A DNA stretch of 64,000 nt from Uloborus plumipes. Its lineage: Eukaryota; Arthropoda; Arachnida; Araneae; Uloboridae. Position numbers and translations under genes: made by a program. Below the pieces are notes generated by a model that saw only the letters and a program-made list of their open reading frames with translations, had not been told where the DNA came from and made no database searches. Below, in pieces: positions 35,704 to 46,752 of this stretch. Location: assembly GCA_038373865.1 (NCBI GenBank), contig JAXGGA010005157.1, forward strand, positions 1-64,000. Direction: 5' to 3'. Positions within the stretch are counted from its first letter, which is position 1, and each line of letters begins with the position of its first letter.

Positions 35704-36139
35704 CATGCAGACAGACCTCGTTAACTCGAACATGCAAAAAAGGAATAACTGCTAAACCTAACTACTAATTAACTGTTTCATTAAAAAGAAAAAATTAAAA
35801 CCATTTGGAACATATCCCGTCAAAACAATAATATTTCACTTGAAGAATGTTAAAAAACTATTTCACAGATAATTTTAAAGAAATTAAAACCAACAATGCA
35901 AATTTCCTCTTTGATAACCAAGCAGTTAAATGAACTCCGTCTGCTACCCCTGACAAAAACAATGAACACAACCTCAGCAAAAGATAACAACGCCCTCTTT
36001 TGACAGGAATATCAAGAATGATTAATCACGTTCGCTGATTTTGATTGCATCTGAAACGCCTTTTTCAGTTCACGGAAGCAGAGGAATTAATCGTTAGTTT
36101 TCAGGAAATGTACTCGGTTAAATGAATTCAGTACAGACG
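35704..36139. other. repeat-like interval
   Basis: CAGACAGACCTCGTTAACTC at 35709 resembles a pogo-type left end without a clear partner. Otherwise AT-rich and unremarkable. Confidence 0.4.
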
Positions 36140-36760
36140 CTGAAAAAAGTAAAATGTTGTTTTTACAGGATAATACAGTTAATTTTATAGTAATAAACTG
36201 TAACATTTCCAAGGGCGGATCCAGAGAGTTTTCAAGGGATGGGCGATTGATCTTTGCTACTTTTTATACATACTGATACTAGTTTAAAAATAGATCACAA
36301 AAGTTTCGGATTTCAATTCTGAAATACTTCCGAGGGACAGCCTCAAAACTCTTTCCCCTAACTTCATTAAAACTCGAATAAAATTGCATTTTTAGAGCTT
36401 CAATGTCGAAAAATTACCGGTGAAAAGTTCTCCAAGGGAGGGACGATCGCCCCCATCGCCCCTCCCTTGTATCCGCTCCTGAACATTTCGAATTTCACAG
36501 TAATAAACTGTAAAATTACTCATTTTACAGTTTATTACAGTGCATTTTACCGTTTTAAACTGGAACCTCTGCTGCCAGTATTATAATGTTGTTTTTACAG
36601 TATAATACAGCTAATTTTATGGTAATTAAGCTGTAAAATTGCTAGTTTTACAGAATTACTCAAAAAATTGTTAATTTACAATTTTTTCTGTGCATTTTAT
36701 AGTTATAAACTGGAACCTCTGCTTCCAGTACTATATTGTAAAAATAGGCTTATTTTTTGC
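36140..36760. repeat. TTTACAG-rich palindromic repeat, interrupted by a hAT MITE
   Basis: Repeated blocks GTTTTTACAGTATAATACAG, AACTGTAAAATTGCTAGTTT and TAAACTGGAACCTCTGCTG occur twice. The same words form the core of the palindrome at 63110-63650, so this is a dispersed family. Confidence 0.7.
36210..36481. mobile_element. 272-bp hAT MITE (CAAGGGCGGAT family), copy 1
   Basis: CAAGGGCGGATCCAGAGAG on the left and, inverted, CAGGAGCGGATACAAGGGAG on the right. The TSD AACATTTC is perfect (36202-36209, 36482-36489). A sister copy is at 52662-52952. Confidence 0.9.
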
Positions 36761-36835
36761 AATGTAGCATTGAGAATGTTTTGCAGGATAGTCTGTTTAT
36801 TTGAAATCCCGCAACTATGAGTAGGGGCGCACCTA

Positions 36836-37230
36836 GGAGAGCCACTGTGGGCCCCTATTCAAATTGGTAATCGGGTCCCCTTCAGCTTTAAAACTTAGAA
36901 AACTTACTCCACTCCGATTCCAAGCCGGGACTCTCTGAGTGCTAGGCTGCTTAGGCCTCTAGTTTCCAACTGAGGTTGACATGGCCTCTCGTGGGCCCTG
37001 GGCGCTCCGATCGGAGGCCACGAGACGTCACTGAGACTCACCGAAAAAATTTCTACATTCGGCAAATTTGGCGACTGCATTACAAAGATGCCATTTTTTG
37101 AACAATTTTGTTCTTATTCTTACTGTCGCTTCTCATTAGATGACGGTACTATGACTATGTACACATGCTCGTAGATTATAATTCGGTAAAATTTGGAATA
37201 TCATTCGGCAAATTGAAAATTTTCCGTGTT
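36836..37230. repeat. old repeat with CATTCGGCAAATTT motifs
   Basis: The block GGGGCGCACCTAGGAGAG followed by CATTCGGCAAATT repeats (37056, 37203) is shared in inverted form with 55421-55645. Part (36890-37020) also resembles 39190-39330. No clean ends. Confidence 0.5.
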
Positions 37231-38118
37231 CCAAAAATTTAAATTTGGAACGAACTTATCACCGGTCAATGGAAACTTTGACCGGTCCACAGATTTTTGC
37301 TTTTTCCCACTTGAACAAGGTTTTTTGATTGTTTTTTTTTATACCGATAGCATCTCCAACGATATTTTTTGTGTTAATACAACACTTTTAAGATCCATGA
37401 TTTTGTCTTTCAAGGTTGACAACACAAGAATGTGCGTGTTTATATTTGTCATTTGTTTAGTCACTCATTGCAGTCCTCCTCCCCCAATTGGACTGGATTT
37501 TGTAATTTTTAAAATATAATGATTTTCCCCCCAAAGGTTTATGTAATTATAAATAGTAAGTAAAACACTTGTTTGTCCTTACTGCTAAATATTGTACACC
37601 ATATGATAGTTAAAATCTATCATAATTAACCTTTTTTTTTAAACAGTTCTTTTTTTTTTTTGCTTTCTTTTTCTTTTCTTTGGAAAACACACCGGCTCGC
37701 GAAACGTTTTCGCAAATTTTGGGATAAAAATATTGAGAAACTGATTTAAGCCTTTTTTTTTAGTGAGCATAAAATATACGGACATGTCATAAAAAATAAA
37801 TGCGTAATTCCAATTGAAGTAATTGCAGCTTACAATTTTAATCCAGTTATTAGCGAGTACTGGAAAAAATTTATCAAAGCATTGCTGTTGTAAACGCAAT
37901 TTAATCCTATAATAAAAAAGTTAAAAAGTTTAAAATATAGAATACCACCGAATGATTAATGACACCACATGATAATTATTTTTTCAAAAATCATAGAAAA
38001 CAACAAAACACATCAGAAATGACTTTTTCAAAAAATTTGAGAAAAGTATTTGACAAAAAATTTATATTTGAAGCGAAATGATAAATGCAAATATTATTTC
38101 AGAAGGTCATAAAAAGAA
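37231..38118. other. AT-rich interval before the tRNA gene
   Basis: No gene recognised. A minus-strand T5 run at 38111-38115 is the likely Pol III stop for the tRNA. Other T-rich and A-rich runs occur. Confidence 0.5.
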
Positions 38119-38190
38119 TGCGTCGGCCGGGAGTCGAACCCGGGTCAACTGCTTGGAAGGCAGCTATGCTAACCGTTATACCACCGACGC
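38119..38190 (-). tRNA. tRNA-Gly (anticodon TCC)
   Basis: Read on the minus strand, the 7-bp acceptor stem GCGTCGG / CCGACGC, a D arm containing GGTATAACGGTTAGCAT, an anticodon arm with loop CTTCCAA (anticodon TCC), and a T arm with GGTTCGACTCC (B box) form a complete 72-nt cloverleaf including the discriminator A at 38119. The A box (TGGTATAACGG) is intact. There is no intron. A T5 terminator starts four bases downstream. CCA is not encoded, as expected in eukaryotes. It looks functional. Confidence 0.97.
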
Positions 38191-38886
38191 TCGATGACAT
38201 TTCGTAGAAACAACTATTACATAACATAATTTTATTAGGTCACTCGCTATTTTAATAAGTTTAATTATTATATTCCACACAATTACTTCAGACGATTGCA
38301 ATTTCTTCTGAATGTTGAGTTTTTCAGTTAATACGAATGGATGATTTGATTAGTATGTCAGCATTACGTTCTTTTCTTACTGTTAAGATTCACGTTCCTC
38401 TGCTGCCATCTATTGGTAGAAATCTGAGACTGAGCTAAGTATAAGCGTACGAGGATAAGTAAAAACAAATAAATTACAATACGAGAAGACGGAGAATGAC
38501 ACTAACTACAAACAAACAAAACCCTTGGTTTTCAAAATTTTGCTTTTTACTATTATGCTATGCACTAAACTGCCGATTACCCGCAGATACCTTTTTTTGT
38601 TCCGATTATCCGACGTTCGGATTATCGATGTCTCATACAGTTTTTTTTTTCTTTTTAATTTTTTTTTGAGGGGATGATTTTCCGATAGCAGAAAAATGGT
38701 TGAATATGTTTCGCTTTTCAAACTTCTAGAATTATGAGCTAAATGTTGCACTAAAGACTAAAACTATCGAATTAGATGACTGCTTTGAACAGCAAAAAAA
38801 CAGAGCTTTTGTTTTACTCTCAGGAAATGTATACTATTCAGTACATATATTGATTGGTTTATAGAACTTTATGGAGCAAGAATCTT
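38191..38886. other. interval between tRNA and hAT
   Basis: AT-rich. The segment CCGATTATCCGACGTTCGGATT at 38612 recalls the end of a jerky/Tigger-like element with no partner found. Confidence 0.4.
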
Positions 38887-38894
38887 GTGATATT

Positions 38895-40788
38895 CAAGGC
38901 CGTATCCAGAGGGGGGGCCCGACGGGCCCGAGCCCCCCCCGAAACCCGAAATGTTTTATAATGTAAAACAGAAAAAAAAAAACGTTTTCTTTTTTTTTTA
39001 AATTTCAAATGGCAAAAAAAAATTATATTATTTTTTCTTTTTAACTATTAAACGAGTAAAAATTTGAAGAAGTACAAAAAAAAAAAAAAAGACAATTCAA
39101 ATTCTTATTAGCTGCAAAACAAATTTGAAAACAAGACTCTCATTAGCACTTCCAGCTCTCTTTCCCAAATCAATTCAGGCTCAAGGCAAGCTACTTATCA
39201 GTTTGATCGGCGGTCCCCCCTCCCCCCATAAAACTTATAAAACTTACACCACTCAGATTCTTACCCTAATCGCCGGGCCCTGAGTTTCCGACTAGGCTGA
39301 GATTGCTTCTCAGCGCCCTGATTCAATTAACAGGGTACTTTTTTGGTCCCCATTTATAAGCATTTGTAATCCTCGAGGGATTTTAATAGCTAAACATGTC
39401 TTCAAACACTTCTAAACATGTTAATATCAACAAGACCACACAAAAACGGATACGTTCACAGACCCTCTGCTTTGTTGGACGCTCACCAATCTTAGACAAA
39501 AGTTACTTAAAAAAAATTCCATTTACAAATGCTTAAAAACCTTGAATACTTTGTTAAATATAGCTGTAAACCTTGAATTTTAAAGTTTCTAACACAAATG
39601 GAGGGGAGGTGGGCATCAAGTTGCGCGAAACTCAGCTCCTTGATTAAAAAAAATATTCTGCGTAATGCAAAAATCATATTCCAGCATTTTTTGTAGCATA
39701 TTTTCAAAAATAACTTTTTGTGACTCGCATGTTTCATTTCTGACTATTCATTAAATACCTAATTCAGTATTTTAGAAGTTACTTTGTAATTGATTCTTTT
39801 ATTAATATGTTAAGCACGAGAAAAAATATTACCCTACCTGTGTATTCTTTTTCGTTTTCTGCAGTACTAGTGATTGAAAAAGAAATTGTCGTTATAAGTA
39901 TTTTTTAATATCTATTTTTAATTTTTAAAAGATGTGTCTTTCAAAGTTTTAACAATTTCGTAAGACTGTCCAATCAACTATTAAAACGTCAGAGACTGGA
40001 AAGTGCAAATGAAATGCTTTAAAGAATTTTAACTGTTCCAGAGTCTTTGAAAATCATTAAATACCTTTTTGAAACTCCTTCAAAAGTGCTTCAATCCTAT
40101 TTCTTATAAATAATTAAAATATGAATTAACTAAATGGCCAGAATGTTACTCTCTCGTTAATTATTTTTTAAATCTCTACACTATTTCTTTTAAAGAATTT
40201 TATGTGTTTTATAATATTGGTTATTTTATGTTACTAACAAGTGCTATCTATGTAACTATAGTGAAAACCGATGTAAGCAAGTGATAATGTGTAATGTGTT
40301 AATCTTTTCTCCACCCTTGTCCTTCCTGTCTGTCGCTTAATGTTAATCGTTTGTTAAACTAAACATTTTTTTAAGCTTTGATTAATCTTAATTTGCAAAA
40401 GAATGCAGAAAATTTATGAGATTGTTGTTTGCCTACTTTTCCAACATGTTTTTGAAGTCCCGATAGCCCCATATAAGGCCTCAAAATGCAGAATTTTAAA
40501 ACTTTTTTTCAAAAATTTTCCCGGGGGAGAAACCCCCGGCCCCCTAAAATTACGGATATTCTACCCCATTTAAAAAAGTTGTCATTACATATCTCTCCAT
40601 TTCCAATAAAGGTCAGTTCAAGAAAATAATAAGAATAAAGAAATGAAAAACACACACATCAAACATCGTGGGGGGGGGGGGGGGTCAGCTAGAAATTAGA
40701 CTCATAGCACACACAAAAATGTATGGGTGTTTGGGCAATGTGCGAAACTCTGGACCCCTCCCGAAATTTTTTTCTGGATACGGCCTTG
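38895..40788. mobile_element. non-autonomous hAT (CAAGGCCGTATCC family)
   Basis: CAAGGCCGTATCCAGAGGGG on the left and, inverted, CAAGGCCGTATCCAGAAAAA on the right. The TSD GTGATATT is perfect (38887-38894, 40789-40796). Subterminal G/C runs lie at both ends. The 1894-bp interior is AT-rich without a transposase. Confidence 0.92.
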
Positions 40789-40796
40789 GTGATATT

Positions 40797-41015
40797 GTTA
40801 TATTGTTGGAAAATAGTACGAAAAAAAGAAAAATTTCAAAACATTTAAATAAGAGGACATATTGTTTCTAAAATACTGAGCAACTTTCCCCACAATCCAT
40901 TCAAAAAAAAAAAAAAAACCTGCACTTGAAAATATCGCTTTAGATAACTTTTATGAGCAGCGAACAAAAATCATTGCACTAATGTTAAAAAAAAGAGCTC
41001 ACTATATATACATAT
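40797..41015. other. spacer before the LTR element
   Basis: AT-rich. Its last four bases, ATAT at 41012-41015, are the target-site duplication of the retrotransposon. Confidence 0.6.
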
Positions 41016-41628
41016 TGTTACAAATCTTGTAAATAGTTGTTTTTCCTGCCTTGCTTTATTTTCATTAGTTTTGGTTTTATCTGGCGACATGTTGCAAATG
41101 TATCTGAAGATATCACTTTTATCATCTGTATACCGGCCATGAAACATTTTGTAGTTTTTACACTTGCCCTGCATTTAATAAGCGTGAAGACATTTTTCGC
41201 TCGGAGTGTTTTCTTTTTTTTCTTTTTCTTTTTATTTCTAGCGTTTTCTTGAATGGAATATGTAATTTATGAATGACCAGAATGCTCCGGATTTTGCTAG
41301 AACCTTCTTTCAGAGTATAAAAAGCTGGCCTTGAACACAAGTCAGTTAGTTTTTCTCAGATGGGTTTTCTGAGATGCTCGTTTTCGTTCGCTTGGGCGGA
41401 TGGTTGTTTTGCTTTTGTAATTGCTTAATTACTGTTCACGTTAGATACGTGGTGCTGAGTTACTGTTGAGAGTACAGTGTACTGTTTGTTGCCTAATTGC
41501 TGATGTTTAGCAATTGTTTTCTGCTCTTATTGTAAATAGTGTAAATACTTGTAAATAAATTTATAGTTACTTCCTCAAGATTGGAATGCTCATTTGAAGA
41601 AAGTTGAAGGTGCAACGGACTCGTTACA
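41016..41628 (+). repeat. 5' LTR
   Basis: TGTTACAAATC ... CTCGTTACA. It contains a TATA box (GTATAAAAAG, 41315-41324), a TCAGT initiator ~28 bp downstream (41342-41346) and an AATAAA polyadenylation signal (41554-41559), giving a clear U3-R-U5 layout. Confidence 0.97.
41315..41346 (+). promoter_or_regulatory. LTR core promoter (TATA + arthropod-type initiator)
   Basis: GTATAAAAAG, then TCAGT at the expected distance, so transcription should start near 41343. The identical promoter is present in the 3' LTR. Confidence 0.8.
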
Positions 41629-41632
41629 ATTT

Positions 41633-41650
41633 TGGCGCCCAACGTGGGGC
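41633..41650 (+). other. primer-binding site, tRNA-Lys
   Basis: TGGCGCCCAACGTGGGGC starts 4 bases after the LTR. It is complementary over 18 nt to the 3' end (with CCA) of the arthropod tRNA-Lys(CTT) as I recall it from Drosophila. Confidence 0.88.
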
Positions 41651-41725
41651 ATCTTCAAGGACTTTCTTGGAATTATCTGTGAACTTGGACTTTTCTTCCT
41701 GTGGACTTTTTGACTTCGGAATTTT

Positions 41726-44700
41726 ATGGTAATTACTCGAGCAATGGATGAACAACTGAAAAAACTCCTGGATGCGATCAACGCTGTTAAAAATGATATG
41801 GCGACTATGGCTACTAATCAAGAACAATTAAAGAATGAGCTGGCTACTAATCAAGAACAATTAAAAAATGATTTAACCGCTAGCATAACTTCAAGTCAAG
41901 AAGAAATTAAGCATGATTTAACCGCTAGCATAACTTCAAGTCAAGAAGAAATTAAGAATGATTTAACCGCTAGCATAACTTCAAGTCAAGAAGAAATTAA
42001 GAATGAGTTAACCGCTAGCATAACTTCAAGTCAAGAAGAAATTAAGAGCGATCTAACGTCAATGAAAAGTTTGGTGGAAAGTAAATTTACCAATATGGAA
42101 AATAAAATGGAGGCTCTTGAAGAAAAAGTTGACAGCGTTGAGGATCGAATCACTACAGTAGAAAACAATGTGGAAAAGAAAATTAAAGAACTTGAATCGA
42201 AGTTATCAGCATCCTCCAACAACTCAAGTGACTGTGTAGCTGCAGCTGGAACTTCTCGTCCATCCATCAAACTGGCCACGTTTGACGGGAAAACCTCGTG
42301 GAATATTTACAAGAAGCAGTTCCTCATCGTTGCAGAAGCAAACTCTTGGGACTCTTCCACGAAAGCCTGTCAACTTGCAGCCTCGCTGAGAGGGGATGCA
42401 GCTGAAATACTACAGACCTTCCCAGAGGACAAGCTCTGTGACTTCGAAGCCTTATCATCGGCCTTGGAGCTTCGCTTTGGCGAAGTATGCCAAAAAGAAT
42501 TCAGCCGACTCCAGCTGAAATCCCGACTCCAGAGGGATGGAGAGACTTTGCAAGTGTTTGCAGCAGACGTTGAGAGGCTTTCCCATCTCGCCTTCTCGAA
42601 CTGTCCTTCGGATGTTCGCGATAGCCTGGCCCTGAACTACTTCATAGACGGAGTGCGAAGTCCAGAAGTCCAGACGGCTCTCCGGATGGCGGACATCAAA
42701 GATCTTAAATCCGGTCTAGTCTACGCAATGAAGTTCGAGGCTGCACAGCAAATATCCCGCAAGGATCGCCATTCTATCAGGGGCTTGGAAGTGAGTGCCC
42801 AGGGTTCGAACTCAACTCGTCTCTCGGACATTGAGCGACAAATCAAAGAGATGTCGGGGACCCTGAAGAAGATTTCGGCTCACAAATACCAAGGTAGACA
42901 AACACTGAAGTGCTGGAAATGTGGCGGTGAGGGCCACGTACGAAGGAATTGCGAAGCTCGCCAAGAAAAGAAGACGTCTCCCAAAGTTTTCCAGATTTCC
43001 CCAAGAACTGGCGGCTGCAACGGACTGTTCATTTACGCATATGTGAATGGATTTCCCTGCGAAATGATTGTGGACACAGGAGCCAACGTTACCATCATTA
43101 GGACTGATGTGGCTCGTCAATTTGGACTCAAGATCTTGTGGACGCCGCCATGCGTTACTCTCCAAACTGTGACAGGTGACAAAATCGAGATTGAAGGAAA
43201 AGTGAACTTAGAAATAATGTTCGGAAGCGCCACTTACCATCACACGGCATTCGTCGCTGACATTACAGATCCCTTCATTCTCGGACTGGACTTTTTGAGA
43301 AAATTTGATTTTTCTATCGACTTTAAAAATAATGAGCTGCACTCGACGAGGGAAGACATAGCAATTTTCAACACCAAAAATAACTTAAAATCCGCTCATC
43401 AAATAATAGCCCAAACAGATTTATCGATTCCCTCTAGATCAGAAGTACTAATAACTGGCTCCCTCAAGGAAAACAACAGCTTTAAATTCGGCCTCATTGA
43501 ATATCCTAACCAGAGTAATAGCCCAAAAGGAGTACTAGTGGCATCTACGCTTGTGGACCTTTCAAGGAATGCAGTTCCTGTGAGAGTCGCCAATGTGAGT
43601 GAAAGACCGAGGAATATTAAGAAAGGAGAAGTGTTGGCAACTTGTACTCCCGTAAACTGCATCATCAGAAGAATTGATTCCTCCGAGACTGTGTCTTCCG
43701 AGTCCTTGACTTCGAAATTAATTGGGAGTGCACCATTATCGAAGGATCAAAGATACGCTGCGGAAAAATTGGTGGACAACTTCAAGCAGGTGTTTTCATC
43801 TACATCCGAGGATGTTGGTCGCACGAGTTTAGCGCAGCATAGGATCGACACTGGAGATCATCCCCCTATCAAGCAGCATCCAAGACGACTACCGTTTGCC
43901 AAGAAGGAAGAGGTTGAGATCCTCTTGAAAGAGATGCAGGAGAATGACGTCATCGAACCCTCATCCAGTCCTTGGGCATCCCCTATCGTCTTGGTCCGAA
44001 AGAAAGACGGCTCCACCAGATTTTGTGTTGATTACCGACGCCTGAATGACATCACCAAGAAGGACAGTTACCCTCTTCCACGGATCGATGACACTCTGGA
44101 CACCCTTTCCGGACACAAGTGGTTTTCGACCCTGGATTTAAAGAGCGGCTACTGGCAGGTGGAGATACACCCCGACGACCGAGAGAAGACGGCGTTTACA
44201 ACCGGACAAGGCTTGTGGCAGTTTAAAGTGATGCCGTTCGGCCTCTGCAATGCACCAGCCACGTTCGAGCGTCTTATGGAATCAGTGCTACGAGGACTCT
44301 CTTATGAATCCTGTCTTGTCTACTTGGACGACATCATCATCATAGGGCGCAGTTTTGAGGAACATTTGGCTAATCTTAGGAAGGTGCTGCAGAAGCTTAA
44401 GGAAGCCAACCTGAAGTTAAGCCCGTCCAAATGTAATTTGTTCCGCCGTGAGGTGAACTACCTTGGTCACATTATTTCTTCTGAGGGTGTAAGAACAGAT
44501 CCAGATAAGGTATCTGCAGTCGAGAATTGGAGCCGCCCCGAAAATGTCCATCAGCTGCAAAGTTTCCTGGGGCTCTGCACGTACTACAGGAAGTTTGTGA
44601 AGGGTTTTTCCAACATTGCACGACCTTTGCATAAGCTGACGGAGAGCAAACAAAAATTTGAATGGTCCAAAGAATGCGAGGATGCATTTCTACAGCTGAA

Positions 44701-44809
44701 GGAGGCTTTGACATCAACGCCTATTCTCTCTTATCCTCAGCCTGAAAAATCCTTCATACTTGACACTGATGAGTGTTGGAGCTGTTTTATCTCAAGAAAT
44801 AGACGGTAA
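41726..44809 (+). CDS. Gag-Pol polyprotein, 5' part (Gag, protease, reverse transcriptase, start of RNase H)
   Basis: 1027 codons from the first ATG after the primer site. Residues ~1-165 are a predicted coiled coil containing four copies of a 15-residue unit (LTASITSSQEEIK). A gypsy-type Gag/retrotransposon-gag domain follows (~180-345), then a CCHC zinc knuckle CWKCGGEGHVRRNC (396-409) and an aspartic protease with IVDTGANVT (~448). The reverse transcriptase has FSTLDLKSGYWQVE, MPFGLCNAPATFERLM and YLDD (866-869). Gag and Pol are fused in one frame. The frame leaves the family alignment just after the ILDTD of RNase H and ends 12 residues later; homology continues in another frame from ~44770. 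Codon use is less AT-rich than the surrounding genome. Confidence 0.95.
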   Translation: MVITRAMDEQLKKLLDAINAVKNDMATMATNQEQLKNELATNQEQLKNDLTASITSSQEEIKHDLTASITSSQEEIKNDLTASITSSQEEIKNELTASITSSQEEIKSDLTSMKSLVESKFTNMENKMEALEEKVDSVEDRITTVENNVEKKIKELESKLSASSNNSSDCVAAAGTSRPSIKLATFDGKTSWNIYKKQFLIVAEANSWDSSTKACQLAASLRGDAAEILQTFPEDKLCDFEALSSALELRFGEVCQKEFSRLQLKSRLQRDGETLQVFAADVERLSHLAFSNCPSDVRDSLALNYFIDGVRSPEVQTALRMADIKDLKSGLVYAMKFEAAQQISRKDRHSIRGLEVSAQGSNSTRLSDIERQIKEMSGTLKKISAHKYQGRQTLKCWKCGGEGHVRRNCEARQEKKTSPKVFQISPRTGGCNGLFIYAYVNGFPCEMIVDTGANVTIIRTDVARQFGLKILWTPPCVTLQTVTGDKIEIEGKVNLEIMFGSATYHHTAFVADITDPFILGLDFLRKFDFSIDFKNNELHSTREDIAIFNTKNNLKSAHQIIAQTDLSIPSRSEVLITGSLKENNSFKFGLIEYPNQSNSPKGVLVASTLVDLSRNAVPVRVANVSERPRNIKKGEVLATCTPVNCIIRRIDSSETVSSESLTSKLIGSAPLSKDQRYAAEKLVDNFKQVFSSTSEDVGRTSLAQHRIDTGDHPPIKQHPRRLPFAKKEEVEILLKEMQENDVIEPSSSPWASPIVLVRKKDGSTRFCVDYRRLNDITKKDSYPLPRIDDTLDTLSGHKWFSTLDLKSGYWQVEIHPDDREKTAFTTGQGLWQFKVMPFGLCNAPATFERLMESVLRGLSYESCLVYLDDIIIIGRSFEEHLANLRKVLQKLKEANLKLSPSKCNLFRREVNYLGHIISSEGVRTDPDKVSAVENWSRPENVHQLQSFLGLCTYYRKFVKGFSNIARPLHKLTESKQKFEWSKECEDAFLQLKEALTSTPILSYPQPEKSFILDTDECWSCFISRNRR
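41870..42049 (+). repeat. four 45-bp tandem repeats in gag
   Basis: Four near-identical 45-bp units encode 15-residue coiled-coil heptad-like repeats. Differences are limited to the last codons (CAT/AAT/GAG variants). Units are in frame. Confidence 0.95.
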
Positions 44810-46517
44810 CGAACATGTCATCGCCTACTGGAGCAAATGCTTATCCAAGTCGGAGCGAAATTATTGTGTCACGAGAAAGGAATTGCTCGCCATAGTTAAA
44901 GCTGTAGAACATTTCCATCATTACCTCTACGGCCGTAAATTCCTGCTCCGGACTGATCATGCTTCTTTAACTTGGCTTTTGAATTTCAAGAATCCAGAGG
45001 GCCAGGTAGCCAGGTGGATACAGCGGCTCCAGGAATATGACATCGAGATCAAGCACCGAAAAGGTTTGTCACACGGTAATGCTGACGCATTATCAAGAAG
45101 ACCTTGTTCCGAGAACTGCCATTATTGCTCCCGAATTGAGAAACAGTACGGGACGACAATCCCTACTGCCTGTCAAGTTACTGCTACTTCATCATCTTCA
45201 GATCCTGATCCATGGAGTGATGACCAGGTAAGAAAAGATCAGCTTGAAGACCCAGACCTAAAGCCTATCATAGAGTTAATGGAAAAGGACAGTCGGCGAC
45301 CTAGTTGGCAAGACGTCTCTCTCTACAGTCCTGCAACGAAAAGATACTGGGCTCTATGGAAATCTCTCCAGTTGCGAAATGGCGTCCTGTATCGGAAATG
45401 GGAATCTGACGATGGTAAAGCATTCAAATGGCAGTTACTCCTTCCCAGATCAAGAATTCCAGACGTTCTAAAGGAATTGCACAGTAGTCCGACTGGAGGA
45501 CACTTTGGTATCCTGAAAACCCTCCACAAGGTTCGAGAGCGCTTCTTCTGGAGCAAGGCGAAGGATGACGTGGAGAAGTGGTGTCATTCTTGTGACGCCT
45601 GTGCTGCCCGTAAAGGACCGAAGAGAAGAAGCCGCGGGAAGCTACATCTTTACAACGTAGGAGCTCCTTTCGAACGAATCGGGATCGACATTCTTGGTCC
45701 TCTACCAAAAACTACTGATGGGAACAAATACATCCTCGTTTCCATTGACTATTTCACCAAATGGCCCGAAGCATATTCCATTCCGGATCAAGAAGCTACC
45801 ACTGTAGCAGAGACTCTAGTCCAGCATTGGATCTCGAGATATGGGACACCTTTGCAGATCCACTCCGATCAGGGGAGAAACTTCATCTCTGCTGTGTTTA
45901 AGGGCCTATGTAAAATCCTCAAAATTGAGAAAACTCGAACGACACCACTACACCCACAATCGGACGGCATGGTGGAGAGATTCAACAGGACAATCCTTAA
46001 TAATCTCTCGCTTATGGTCTCCAAAAATCAACAGGATTGGGACAAGAAACTTCCTCTGTTCCTGCTGGCCTACCGCAGTGCTGTCCACGAGACCACCGGA
46101 TATTCCCCATCACAGATGCTCTTCGGCCGAGAGCTTCGGCTACCTTGTGATCTCGTCTTCGGTCTCCTTCCAGATGCGCCTTCATCGCCTGAGGAATACG
46201 TCCAGGATCTCCAGGCCCGGTTGGAAGACGTTCATCACTTCGCACGGGAGCGAATCAACATCGCGACGGAGAAAATGAAGACCCGATACGACACAAGGTC
46301 CACTGGTCATGACTTTCAAGAAGGTGACAAGGTGTGGCTATGGAATCCCATCCGACGTAAAGGCCTGTCACCCAAATTGCAGTCGCATTGGGATGGACCT
46401 TACACAGTTCTCCACCGGCTGAACGACGTCGTAGTGAGGATCCAGAAGTCATCACATTCAAAACCTAGGGTTGTCCATTATGATCGGCTAGCCCCATACT
46501 ATGGCCATAGTTCGTAA
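44760..46517 (+). CDS. Pol, 3' part (RNase H and integrase), out of frame with gag-pol
   Basis: The homologous part begins around codon 5 (SVGAVLSQ). It contains the RNase H motifs KELLAIVKAVEHFHHYL, LRTDHASLTWL and NADALSRR, the integrase HHCC finger (LHSSPTGGH ... CHSCDAC), the DDE core (GIDILGPLP at ~45680; IHSDQGRNF at ~45860; the glutamate in DGMVERFNR at ~45965, spaced 35 residues from the second Asp), and a C-terminal GPY module (WDGPYTVLHRL) ending at 46517. No chromodomain is visible. It has no ATG start of its own and must have been part of one polyprotein with the preceding frame, so it is unlikely to be translated in this copy. Confidence 0.95.
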   Translation: MTLMSVGAVLSQEIDGNEHVIAYWSKCLSKSERNYCVTRKELLAIVKAVEHFHHYLYGRKFLLRTDHASLTWLLNFKNPEGQVARWIQRLQEYDIEIKHRKGLSHGNADALSRRPCSENCHYCSRIEKQYGTTIPTACQVTATSSSSDPDPWSDDQVRKDQLEDPDLKPIIELMEKDSRRPSWQDVSLYSPATKRYWALWKSLQLRNGVLYRKWESDDGKAFKWQLLLPRSRIPDVLKELHSSPTGGHFGILKTLHKVRERFFWSKAKDDVEKWCHSCDACAARKGPKRRSRGKLHLYNVGAPFERIGIDILGPLPKTTDGNKYILVSIDYFTKWPEAYSIPDQEATTVAETLVQHWISRYGTPLQIHSDQGRNFISAVFKGLCKILKIEKTRTTPLHPQSDGMVERFNRTILNNLSLMVSKNQQDWDKKLPLFLLAYRSAVHETTGYSPSQMLFGRELRLPCDLVFGLLPDAPSSPEEYVQDLQARLEDVHHFARERINIATEKMKTRYDTRSTGHDFQEGDKVWLWNPIRRKGLSPKLQSHWDGPYTVLHRLNDVVVRIQKSSHSKPRVVHYDRLAPYYGHSS

Positions 46518-46752
46518 AATAAATCTAAAGCTACTACCATGGTAATTTTTTTGTAAATTTTGTATATAACTTTTGCCTTTAATTGTCTGTAATATTACTT
46601 CATCAATGTTATTATTTCTTTCATGTTCTCATTGTTATTGTTTATCATGTTTATGATTGGTCATCATGTAATGTGTGTATCTGTAAGTTTTCCCTTGCTT
46701 CCTTTCTGGGGATTGTACTGCCCGGGACGTGCAGTCCTTGGGAAGGGGGCAA
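46518..46752 (+). other. 3' untranslated internal region and polypurine tract
   Basis: A non-coding stretch after integrase ends in GGGAAGGGGGCAA (46740-46752), directly before the 3' LTR. This is the plus-strand primer. No env frame. Confidence 0.85.

Noticed and set aside
36836..37030. Another complete hAT with ends GGGGCGCACC... and ...GACGTCACTG
   Set aside because: The ends are not inverted repeats of each other and no 8-bp duplication was found. Kept only as an old repeat.
44760..44809. Programmed frameshift between the two pol frames
   Set aside because: The break lies within the RNase H catalytic motif, no slippery site is evident, and gag and pol are already fused. A mutation or sequencing error is simpler.
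46518..46752. An envelope gene downstream of integrase
   Set aside because: Only ~235 bp remain before the 3' LTR, with no long frame, signal peptide or membrane segment.
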